Shown one piece after another: positions 53,121-61,125 of a DNA stretch of 64,000 nt (position 1 is its first letter; every line of letters begins with the position of its first letter). The stretch covers positions 2,046,001 to 2,110,000 of the forward strand of contig NZ_LT906443.1 in the NCBI RefSeq assembly GCF_900187135.1. Direction: 5' to 3'. Made by a program: the position numbers and the translations under genes. The notes beneath the pieces are model-generated. The model saw only the letters and a program-made list of their open reading frames with translations, was not told where the DNA came from and ran no database searches. The stretch comes from Corynebacterium ulcerans (GTDB taxonomy: Bacteria > Actinomycetota > Actinomycetes > Mycobacteriales > Mycobacteriaceae).

Positions 53121-54326
53121 TTAGCTCAACGCTAATCCAACAAGGTGATCGCCTCGTTTTTCTATTACATGGTCACCCGCAAGGCCGAGAGAAACTAAGC
53201 CGGTGTAGCGATTTCTATCAACAGCAAAGACGGATTCGGTTTCTCCGGTATCCCAGTTAATTACTGCGATTCCATCTAGCACGGGTACGTAAAGCTTGTT
53301 ATTAATAGCAACTCCTGTGCCAAGAACATTATCGATGACACGCTCAACATGCAGGGATGATGGATTGAATAGATAAAGGCGTTCACCATCGAACCAGGTG
53401 ATGTGGTGTGGCAGATCTGCCACGGCAGGGCCATGCTCCCATGCGGCGTCATTTACCGCGGGTACTTCGATAGACGCAGTGCGTTCTCCGCTGTTGCTAA
53501 AGGAATCGATGCGGGGTTTCGGAGTGGATACAAAAACAGCTGCGGACTCTTGTCCGATAGCAATGATGCGTGCGTTGTCGCCAGAAATATGAATATCGTG
53601 AGTGATCTCTGGGACACGAGAGTCTTCTGGAACTGTTTTCTGAAATCGCAGCCACCAGGACTTTTCGCATTTTTCGGTTACACCTAAAAGCGATTTTCGG
53701 GAAAGTGCTGAGGAAATTTCACAATCTTCATGCGGTTGTTGGTTCGCCTCTTGTTTGATGGGGACGTCACCGTATTCCACAGTACGCACGAGGTCAGAGC
53801 GCCAAAGTTCCACTCGCTCAGAAGACACAGTACCCACGTTGTCATTGGAGGAAAGTGGCACCACAGCATCGCTAGCGCTGGCGCTTCTCGTTGCTTTATA
53901 TGTTCCTGAAGCTGCGTCGAGGGAGACAACATCGCCGCAGCCTCGCCCGGTGTGAAAAGTCAAAACGACACTGGACCAGGCTTGGCCCAAGGAGCATAAC
54001 GGTTCAGGACGTGCGTAAGACCACACCGGAGTGCCCGTCGCGGGATTGATGGCGTTAATGCTACGTCCGTCGTAAGAAATGGCCAGGCCTGCCGCGATGA
54101 TGGGTTTGGTGGTTAATTGATCGGCGGGAGTTTCCCATTGCTGCGTTAATGAATGCACCGGAACTGGCGGAACTGCTGAGGTCCGCATTGATTGGGCAGC
54201 AGGGGAATGTGTGACCTTGTTAATTGGAGCAGTGGCCCAGACAATACTTACACCTGTAATACTGATCCCCGCGATAATCGTGGCAGCGATCAGGTCCTTC
54301 CGCGTCCTGCGCAAGCTCTTAGTCAT
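53121..54326 (-). CDS. Membrane-anchored beta-propeller-like protein (Rv3212-like)
   Basis: A 401-residue protein with one N-terminal membrane segment (residues about 13-32) and a large outer domain of repeated strand-rich units with PQQ-like features (GLAISYDGRSINAINPATG and INWDTGETESVFAVD). It fits the family next to rhlE in mycobacteria. Its start overlaps the end of the rhlE gene by four bases, so they form an operon. Function unknown. Confidence 0.72.
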   Translation of the reverse strand: MTKSLRRTRKDLIAATIIAGISITGVSIVWATAPINKVTHSPAAQSMRTSAVPPVPVHSLTQQWETPADQLTTKPIIAAGLAISYDGRSINAINPATGTPVWSYARPEPLCSLGQAWSSVVLTFHTGRGCGDVVSLDAASGTYKATRSASASDAVVPLSSNDNVGTVSSERVELWRSDLVRTVEYGDVPIKQEANQQPHEDCEISSALSRKSLLGVTEKCEKSWWLRFQKTVPEDSRVPEITHDIHISGDNARIIAIGQESAAVFVSTPKPRIDSFSNSGERTASIEVPAVNDAAWEHGPAVADLPHHITWFDGERLYLFNPSSLHVERVIDNVLGTGVAINNKLYVPVLDGIAVINWDTGETESVFAVDRNRYTGLVSLGLAGDHVIEKRGDHLVGLALS

Positions 54327-55648
54327 CGGCGACGGCGCCTCCGTGTGGATGATGCTGCATCGTTGGAGCGCTGACTACCCGAGCGCCTGTTACTGACGGC
54401 GTTTCTGTTACTTCCGGCGACTTTAAGCGGCTGACCTACTGACTCCCCGGCGGTTTCTGGGATCGAGAGGGCGTCGAAAAGCTCTGGAGACGTGGAGAAC
54501 CATTGCGGCGGGGTTGGGTTGTCTAGTCCCAGTTCATCGCTGATGATCTTCCACTTGGTGAGCTCGTCGTAGCCCACAAGAGTAATTGCCGTGCCGGTAT
54601 GGCCAGCACGTCCTGTCCTGCCAATGCGATGCACATACGTCATGGGGTCGTCAGGAGTCTGATAGTTGATCACATGAGTGACATCGTCAATATCAAGACC
54701 ACGCGCTGCAACATCGGTGGCAACTAGTATGTCTACGCGGCTATCGCGGAACATACTCAACGATAATTCGCGTGCTGCCTGGCCCAAGTCGCCATGTACA
54801 CCTGCGACACGGAAGCCTCTGCCAGCAAGGTCCTCTGCCAGCTCTGCGGCAGTGCGCTTGGTGCGTGTGAAAATAATAGTTTTTCCACGTTCGTGTGCTT
54901 GAAGTGCACGCGCAGTAATCGCGGTCTTGTCCATCCTATGTGCCTGGAAAACAACCTGTTCGATACTCGCGTGCGTATGGGATGCGTTGACTTCCTCAGC
55001 CCGAATATGGATAGGGCGCAACATAAAGGTCCTGGCGAGGGTGAGTACTGGCCCTGGCATCGTTGCAGAAAATAAGAGCGTCTGATGCTGATGAGTCAGA
55101 GCCCCCAGAAGCTTCTCAATATCGGGGAAAAACCCTAAGTCCAGCATTTCGTCAGCTTCATCTAGCACAAGAATGGCGACGTGATCGAGGATCAAATGGC
55201 CTTGCTGATGCAGGTCAATCAGCCGGCCGGGGGTACCCACTACAACGTCAACACCTTTATCTAGAACGTGGATCTGTTCCTCATACGGACGCCCACCATA
55301 TACGGTGGTAATTCTTACCGGCGTGTGACGAGCTGCGAGCTCTAAATCTTCGCCTACCTGCTGCGCCAGTTCCCTGGTAGGCACGACGACGAGTGCACGC
55401 GGGGTTCCATCGAGCTCAGCGACATCCGCAGCGTCGAATACTCTATCCAAAAGCGGGACACCGAATCCGAGTGTTTTGCCCATTCCGGTGCGTGCTTGAC
55501 CGATGATGTCTCGACCATCAAGGGCTATGGGAAGCGTAAGCTCCTGAATCGCAAACGTATGTGTGATTCCCTGTTCAGAAAGCGCGTCGACGATCTCAGC
55601 AGCGACACCTAATTCGGCGAACGTGGGTTTATGAGTAGAAACTGACAC
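54323..55648 (-). CDS. rhlE: DEAD-box RNA helicase (RhlE type)
   Basis: A 441-residue helicase. The Q motif (FAIQELTLPIAL), Walker A ARTGMGKT (residues about 50-57), PTRELAQQV, DEAD box (VLDEADEMLD), SAT motif (LLFSATM) and the C-terminal TDVAARGLD and HRIGRTGRAG are complete. The tail is basic (STRRRRRR). Such helicases act in RNA turnover or ribosome assembly, often in cold adaptation. It diverges from the DUF3107 gene. Confidence 0.93.
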   Translation of the reverse strand: MSVSTHKPTFAELGVAAEIVDALSEQGITHTFAIQELTLPIALDGRDIIGQARTGMGKTLGFGVPLLDRVFDAADVAELDGTPRALVVVPTRELAQQVGEDLELAARHTPVRITTVYGGRPYEEQIHVLDKGVDVVVGTPGRLIDLHQQGHLILDHVAILVLDEADEMLDLGFFPDIEKLLGALTHQHQTLLFSATMPGPVLTLARTFMLRPIHIRAEEVNASHTHASIEQVVFQAHRMDKTAITARALQAHERGKTIIFTRTKRTAAELAEDLAGRGFRVAGVHGDLGQAARELSLSMFRDSRVDILVATDVAARGLDIDDVTHVINYQTPDDPMTYVHRIGRTGRAGHTGTAITLVGYDELTKWKIISDELGLDNPTPPQWFSTSPELFDALSIPETAGESVGQPLKVAGSNRNAVSNRRSGSQRSNDAASSTRRRRRR

Positions 55649-55942
55649 TCCTCCGATACTAATGGGAATACGAAGGAAGAGGCCAAGGAGGTCCTGATAC
55701 TGGGTGAAGTGTGAGGAGAAGAACGTTCTATAAGACGTTAAACTAGCAGGGCACAGTGATCGTCTCTGTATTCAACGTGAAGCAACATACAACGGTATGC
55801 TGGGAGAGCTATTTAGGCGCCGTTGAGATTGCGGTATGTACTAGTGCACGGAAGCACAGAGACATGAGCTGACATGTACTTCAGGTACAAGGGCAAACTC
55901 ACAACGGTAGGACCATCAGAACAATAAACTTTAGGAGCGAAG

Positions 55943-56170
55943 ATGGACATTAAAATCGGGTTCTCTGATTCCCCGCGCGAGCTTGTTATATCTAGCCGCG
56001 AGACCCAAGATGAGGTCGTGGCGCGAGTATCTGAGGCATTAGCTAATGACACTGGCCTGTTGACGCTGACAGATGAGAAGGGAAATCAGTACCTGGTGCG
56101 TAATTCTCGAATCTCCTACGTGGAGGTCGGGACCTCGAACGCTCGTACCGTAGGCTTCTCTGGAGCCTAG
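55943..56170 (+). CDS. DUF3107 family protein
   Basis: A 75-residue conserved actinobacterial protein (TB9.4 type). The DIKIGFSDSPRELVISSRETQ opening and the terminal RNSRISYVEVG...RTVGF fit DUF3107. AGGAGCGAAG precedes the ATG. The neighbours (rhlE, DUF3152, TIGR02569, adnAB) keep the mycobacterial gene order. Function unknown. Confidence 0.9.
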   Translation: MDIKIGFSDSPRELVISSRETQDEVVARVSEALANDTGLLTLTDEKGNQYLVRNSRISYVEVGTSNARTVGFSGA

Positions 56171-56172
56171 CG

Positions 56173-57063
56173 TTGAAGAACCCACACGAGGAAAGCTTTT
56201 TTGTCCGATTCGCTCGCGATTATGGATGGAGAGCATATGCCATTCCTGTACTCGCCGTAATCACCGTGTGGGTACTTGTCGACGTTTTTGTCACCCACCC
56301 CAGCGACGAAAAATCAGTCGCGCACCCGGTTACCGAGTCCACCATTCAAACCTCGGAAACAGGGCAGCCTCCTCTCAAAGGCCCCAATCCAGCAGACCAA
56401 GAACAGCCTAAGATTGCAGCAGTTGAGCTGCCTGCAGGGGCCGAGTTCACACAAAAAGGCGAGGGGACTTATCGAGTGGTAGGAACCCCAGGTGCGAAAG
56501 CCGGACAAGGGAAAGAAAAAAAGTTCACTTACGTGGTTGAGATTGAAAACGGCATTAAAGCTGAGACCTTTGGTGGTGACGATGCCTTCGCCGCTATGGT
56601 TGACGCTACGCTGACCAATCCCAAGAGTTGGGCGCACGATGAAAAATTCGCGTTTGAGCACGTAGCAGATAGCCCGGATGCTCAACCGGATCTCAGAATC
56701 CAGCTATCGTCGGTGGATACGACGCATGGGTTGTGTGGACATGATATCGCTATGGAGACCAGCTGTTTTTATTCTGACGGCAACCGCGTAGTGATTAATG
56801 AGTCCCGGTGGATTCGGGGAGCAACTCCTTTCCAAGGAGACTTAGGCGCATATCGTCAATACCTCATCAATCATGAGGTTGGTCACGGGATTGGATACGC
56901 GGCTCATGAACCATGTGGAGGCAATGGTGAGTTGGCGCCCATCATGATGCAGCAGACATTAAGCCTGTCTAACACAGAACTATCTAAGATAGACGCCACG
57001 GAAGTGTACAAAGACGACGGTGCAGTGTGTGCCGCAAACCCTTGGCCTTATCCTTTTGGTTAA
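56173..57063 (+). CDS. DUF3152 family membrane-anchored, zinc-protease-like protein
   Basis: A 296-residue protein with an N-terminal membrane anchor (about residues 20-40) and an extracytoplasmic domain. It contains HEVGHGIGYAAHE (His244, Glu245, His248, His255), an HExxH zinc motif with a third His and a Met-turn-like PIMMQQ downstream. Three cysteine pairs could stabilise it outside the cell. The TTG start follows the DUF3107 stop by two bases. The family is annotated DUF3152; metalloprotease activity is inferred from the motif. The third His is one residue further on than in classical metzincins. Confidence 0.85.
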   Translation: MKNPHEESFFVRFARDYGWRAYAIPVLAVITVWVLVDVFVTHPSDEKSVAHPVTESTIQTSETGQPPLKGPNPADQEQPKIAAVELPAGAEFTQKGEGTYRVVGTPGAKAGQGKEKKFTYVVEIENGIKAETFGGDDAFAAMVDATLTNPKSWAHDEKFAFEHVADSPDAQPDLRIQLSSVDTTHGLCGHDIAMETSCFYSDGNRVVINESRWIRGATPFQGDLGAYRQYLINHEVGHGIGYAAHEPCGGNGELAPIMMQQTLSLSNTELSKIDATEVYKDDGAVCAANPWPYPFG

Positions 57064-57117
57064 GAGTTATCACGATTAACGCCCTCGTTGGCCCGGCATT
57101 CTATTAGGCTACAAATC

Positions 57118-57957
57118 ATGGATTTCACGGCTCTTCCCCCTCACGTCCGCAATGTTTTTCATGCGCCGGATGAACCTGCTCGCGCCATGGGCGCAGCGTG
57201 GGATTACGGTTGGAAAGTCGGGTCAGTAGTTTTTTCGCAGGTCGCGCATCCCGTACGTGCGGCTTGGTCTTCTCGGATTAGAGAAAAATTACAGCCAGAG
57301 GGCGTACGCATCGTTCGTCCGATCAAATCCACCGACGGTAGGTTTATCAACGCAGGATGGCGTGCGTCGAGTTTTGCACCGGGAATACTGACTCGGCGTG
57401 TCGATGAAACCGTGGCAGCTGCACTACGCCTAGACCTTGCGCTGAGCACCGTGGATGTACCCGCTTCTTTTAGAGAGGTGGATGACACTGACATTTTTTC
57501 CATTGCAGACCATATAGCGTGGCATGAGTCCCCGACATCGGCGATTGATTTACAAGATTCAATCCCTCGCCATCTAACAGCCATCAATATCATGCCCAAA
57601 GTCGAACTTTTGCTGCGTGACATAGACGCTCCGAACCAGGTTGTTCATGCCGATATGTTCGCTACGACGCTCTACGCCGGCGTGCAGGCACCCACCGTGA
57701 CAGATGTGATGGGGGTAGCTCGCCCTTATGGCTATACGGCCGCACTAAGCATTATCGACGCCCTCTGCGTTGGCGCAGTAGACGAGGGCATCATTGGACG
57801 CTTTTCCCATGTTCCCCATCTTGACCAGCTACTCTTACGTGCTTTGGCGTATCGCACAGCAGTACACGCGCTTCATCCAGATGCCACATCGAATACAGGA
57901 ACGAACTTAGAGTGGGTAGCCAAGGCCGTGATGTCAAAGGTATCTGTCACACTATGA
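57118..57957 (+). CDS. TIGR02569 family protein
   Basis: A 279-residue actinobacterial protein of unknown function, matching the mycobacterial family TIGR02569 (Rv3205c) in KVGSVVFSQVAHPVRAAWSSR, VRIVRPIKSTDGRF and GWRASSF segments. The fold may be phosphotransferase-like (HADMFATTLY in place of the HGD loop), but I cannot show activity. The ATG at 57118 follows a gap from DUF3152; adnA starts four bases after its stop. Confidence 0.85.
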   Translation: MDFTALPPHVRNVFHAPDEPARAMGAAWDYGWKVGSVVFSQVAHPVRAAWSSRIREKLQPEGVRIVRPIKSTDGRFINAGWRASSFAPGILTRRVDETVAAALRLDLALSTVDVPASFREVDDTDIFSIADHIAWHESPTSAIDLQDSIPRHLTAINIMPKVELLLRDIDAPNQVVHADMFATTLYAGVQAPTVTDVMGVARPYGYTAALSIIDALCVGAVDEGIIGRFSHVPHLDQLLLRALAYRTAVHALHPDATSNTGTNLEWVAKAVMSKVSVTL

Positions 57958-57960
57958 GGC

Positions 57961-60900
57961 ATGAACTTCTCAGCGACCTCGGAAACACCTTTGGCACCGG
58001 AAGCAGCGGCTACCTCGGGCTATCCGAATTCTCAACGAGCAGCTTTTAGGCAACCGCCTGCGCCACAGGTACGCATCGTTTCTGCCCCTCATCATGTAGA
58101 GACACACGACTGGGACAATGATCTCTTTAAGGATCAAACCGGTCTATGGCGTCTTATTGGGCCTGCCGGTTCGGGCGTGTCTACGCTGATCATGGATACT
58201 GTCGCAGAACGTCTACGCCGCGGAGCAGATCCTTCAAGCATTCTTGTTATTGCAGCTTCAAAGGAAAGCGCTACTCGTTTGCGTGCCGGGATTGCTGCGC
58301 GTCTTTCAGGAGAGTCCTATACGGCTGCCACCACGATGGTGCGCTCTGTGCACTCTCTTGCTTTTGCATTACTACGAAGCTTAAGTGGAGAAGAACTGAG
58401 GCTTATTACAGGTGCCGAACAAGATGCGGTGATTAGGGAGCTGTTACAAGGGCACAACGAGGACCCAGACGCAGTTCATATCTGGCCACAGGAGACTCGT
58501 GATGCGTTAGGGCTTGTGGGGTTTGCGCGTGGTCTCCGAGATTTTCTTTTGCGTGCAGTCGAACGAGGGTTGAGCCCAGAAGACCTGGAAAAGCTTGGAC
58601 ATACATATCGTCGGCCGATGTGGAGCGCTGCCGGAGCTTTCTTGCGGGAATATGAGCAAACGATGGCCCTGGGCGGAGCGAAGAGCCTGAGTGCTTCCGA
58701 GCTCGTAAGTACTGTGCTTGAGTATCAGATTCCGGATCAGGGGTGGAAGACAATCATTGTTGATGATGCCCAGCATCTTGACCCTAAATCCGCACAACTT
58801 ATTAGCGAGCTGCTGCGCTACGCAGAATTTGGCATCATCGGTGGAGACCCAGAACAGTCGGTGTTTCATTTTCGTGGCGCAACCCCAGAGTTTCTCACTA
58901 CGTATCCTGTGGATCATCAGCTGGTATTGGAAGCTACTCGACGGCTACCTGAAACTACAGCGCGGATTGTTGAAAACCAAGGGCAACACTTTGAGTACAT
59001 TGCAGACACAATTCGCAGGGCTCACCTGATTGACGAGGTCCCGTGGGATGAGATTGCAGTGATCGTGCGTTCTACGGGACTGATCGCTCCTGTTCGGCGG
59101 GCACTTCTGGCCGCAGGGGTTCCCGTGCAGGTTGACCCAACAGACATCATTTTGAGCGAACAGCGCATCGTCTCCTCGATGATTCTTGCCGTGAGAGCGA
59201 TATACGGGGAGCTCAACAACCGTGACATGGAAGATCTTCTCTTAGGTCCCATCGGTGGCGCAGATTCTGTGACGCTGCGCCGGCTGTATCGCGGACTGCG
59301 TAAAGTTGAGATGAGACGCGGCGGCACCCGGCGTGCCATAGAACTATTAAAAATCCTCATTAACCCCCGCCCTTCAGAAGAACAGGCTGTCCTAGCGGGA
59401 GAAGCGGAGGAGGTTCTTGCTGAAAGAGAACTACAGATTCTGGAAAGAATCAGAAACGTGCTGTCGCGGGGTGCTCAACCCGGTAGCGTCGAAGAAGTCC
59501 TGTGGGCGATCTGGCATGAGACCGGTTTGGCCAATCATCTTCAAGCAGTAAGTCTAAGAGGCGGTGCCGCAGGCTCGCAGGCGGATCGTGATCTTGATGC
59601 TGCAATGGCGCTTTTTGATGCTGCGGGCGACTGGGTGGAACGACGGCCCACGGCAGGCATCGTGTCTTTTATGCGCCACATAGCGGAACAAGAATTACCC
59701 ACAGGCGTACGCGACCGCCGGCAAATCCGTACACAGGCGGTACAGCTTCTTACCGCTCATGCGGCGCTCGGGCAGCAGTGGCATACGGTGATAATTGCGG
59801 GAGTACAGGAAGGGAGTTGGCCTTCTCTTGGTGAAACTGGGACGCTCTTTGGGCAGGAAGAGCTGACGGACCTTGTTGATTCAGGGATTGACCCTAATAC
59901 CATCGTTATGCGTTCTAAAGAGCGCCTGGACGAGGAACGCCGTCTCTTCCACGTGGCTAAGAGCCGAGCCACGCAGCGTCTTTATATCACCGCTGTAGAA
60001 GCTCCTGAAGCTAACGACGTAGCCGAGCCATCGCGTTTTATGAACGAGCTCGATCCTTCCTGCTTCCAGCAACACGTGCAGGAGAATGAAGCGTCGTCCA
60101 CTGATCTTTCCGTGCCTTTGGCACCCGAGGACACCGGTTTGGAAGATTATATTCGGCTCTTGAGCGTCCCCGCCATGGTGGCGGAGTTGCGTCGAGAAGT
60201 CCGCAACAGTGATTCGCCGCAGCGGCGTCGAGACCAGGCTGCTCGCCAACTAGCGCGACTGGCAACAGCAGGGGTTCCGGGAGCCCATCCTGAAGAATGG
60301 TGGGGTGAAGGCGGTCCTTCTACGGAGCGGCCATTAGACCAGCGGTCTATTTCGCCTTCCTTGATAGAGAAGGGTTTGGCGTGCCCTTTGCGTGCTCGAC
60401 TTGATGCTGTTGTCGAGGAAGAAGAGACGCCATTTCAGATGCTCAAAGGTTCTTTGGCGCATGCATACGCGGAAGCGCTTGCTCGGGGAGTGGACTCGGA
60501 GACAGCGAAGAAGCTCACCACTGAAGCATTCCTTCAGTTGCTTAATGCCCCTGCGTGGCGGCAAGAATCTGAAGAGACCGCATGGATGCACATAATTGAG
60601 CGGCTAGAAAAATGGATAACGGAATCTGCGGCGAAGTATGAGCTGGTGGGAGTAGAAACCTTAGTAAATACGCGGATTGCAGAAGGCATCACCATGAGAG
60701 GTCGCATAGACAGACTAGAGCGTACGAGTGACGGGGATTATCGGATCATCGACTACAAGACGGGATCCAACGTACTCAGCGCAAAGGATGTCTCAAATCA
60801 CAAGCAATTGACGGCATACCAGCTTGCGTTGAGTAAAGGAAAGCTTAGCGACAACGGCGATGTGATCAGCGGAAACGGTGATGAATCGCTGAAAGTCGAT

Positions 60901-61125
60901 CAAGCGGTACTGGTGTACCCAGGCTCGAAAACAAAGACAATCAGCACTCGCGAGCAAGCGACAAAGACTGCAGAGGAACTACAGGAATTTGCAGACTTGT
61001 TGCCGCCGTTGGTTCAGAGTCTGACTGGCCCCAGCCTTGTAGCAATTGTTAACGATGGATGTTCACAGTGCTCGATAAAAAACATATGTCCAGCGCAGCC
61101 CGAAGGAAGGATGACCCCGGCATGA
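57961..61125 (+). CDS. adnA: AdnA subunit of the AdnAB helicase-nuclease
   Basis: A 1054-residue UvrD-like helicase fused to a RecB-like nuclease, one half of the AdnAB DNA-end-resection machine used in double-strand-break repair. The motor is degenerate: Walker A reads GPAGSGVST with Val73 in place of the catalytic Lys, and motif II reads VDDAQHLD. The nuclease keeps GRIDRLE and IIDYKTGS (about residue 930), and four Cys (one near CPLRARL, then CSQCSIKNIC) have the spacing of an Fe-S cluster nuclease. So cutting is probably active while ATP turnover depends on AdnB, with whose start its stop overlaps (ATGA). Confidence 0.93.
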   Translation: MNFSATSETPLAPEAAATSGYPNSQRAAFRQPPAPQVRIVSAPHHVETHDWDNDLFKDQTGLWRLIGPAGSGVSTLIMDTVAERLRRGADPSSILVIAASKESATRLRAGIAARLSGESYTAATTMVRSVHSLAFALLRSLSGEELRLITGAEQDAVIRELLQGHNEDPDAVHIWPQETRDALGLVGFARGLRDFLLRAVERGLSPEDLEKLGHTYRRPMWSAAGAFLREYEQTMALGGAKSLSASELVSTVLEYQIPDQGWKTIIVDDAQHLDPKSAQLISELLRYAEFGIIGGDPEQSVFHFRGATPEFLTTYPVDHQLVLEATRRLPETTARIVENQGQHFEYIADTIRRAHLIDEVPWDEIAVIVRSTGLIAPVRRALLAAGVPVQVDPTDIILSEQRIVSSMILAVRAIYGELNNRDMEDLLLGPIGGADSVTLRRLYRGLRKVEMRRGGTRRAIELLKILINPRPSEEQAVLAGEAEEVLAERELQILERIRNVLSRGAQPGSVEEVLWAIWHETGLANHLQAVSLRGGAAGSQADRDLDAAMALFDAAGDWVERRPTAGIVSFMRHIAEQELPTGVRDRRQIRTQAVQLLTAHAALGQQWHTVIIAGVQEGSWPSLGETGTLFGQEELTDLVDSGIDPNTIVMRSKERLDEERRLFHVAKSRATQRLYITAVEAPEANDVAEPSRFMNELDPSCFQQHVQENEASSTDLSVPLAPEDTGLEDYIRLLSVPAMVAELRREVRNSDSPQRRRDQAARQLARLATAGVPGAHPEEWWGEGGPSTERPLDQRSISPSLIEKGLACPLRARLDAVVEEEETPFQMLKGSLAHAYAEALARGVDSETAKKLTTEAFLQLLNAPAWRQESEETAWMHIIERLEKWITESAAKYELVGVETLVNTRIAEGITMRGRIDRLERTSDGDYRIIDYKTGSNVLSAKDVSNHKQLTAYQLALSKGKLSDNGDVISGNGDESLKVDQAVLVYPGSKTKTISTREQATKTAEELQEFADLLPPLVQSLTGPSLVAIVNDGCSQCSIKNICPAQPEGRMTPA

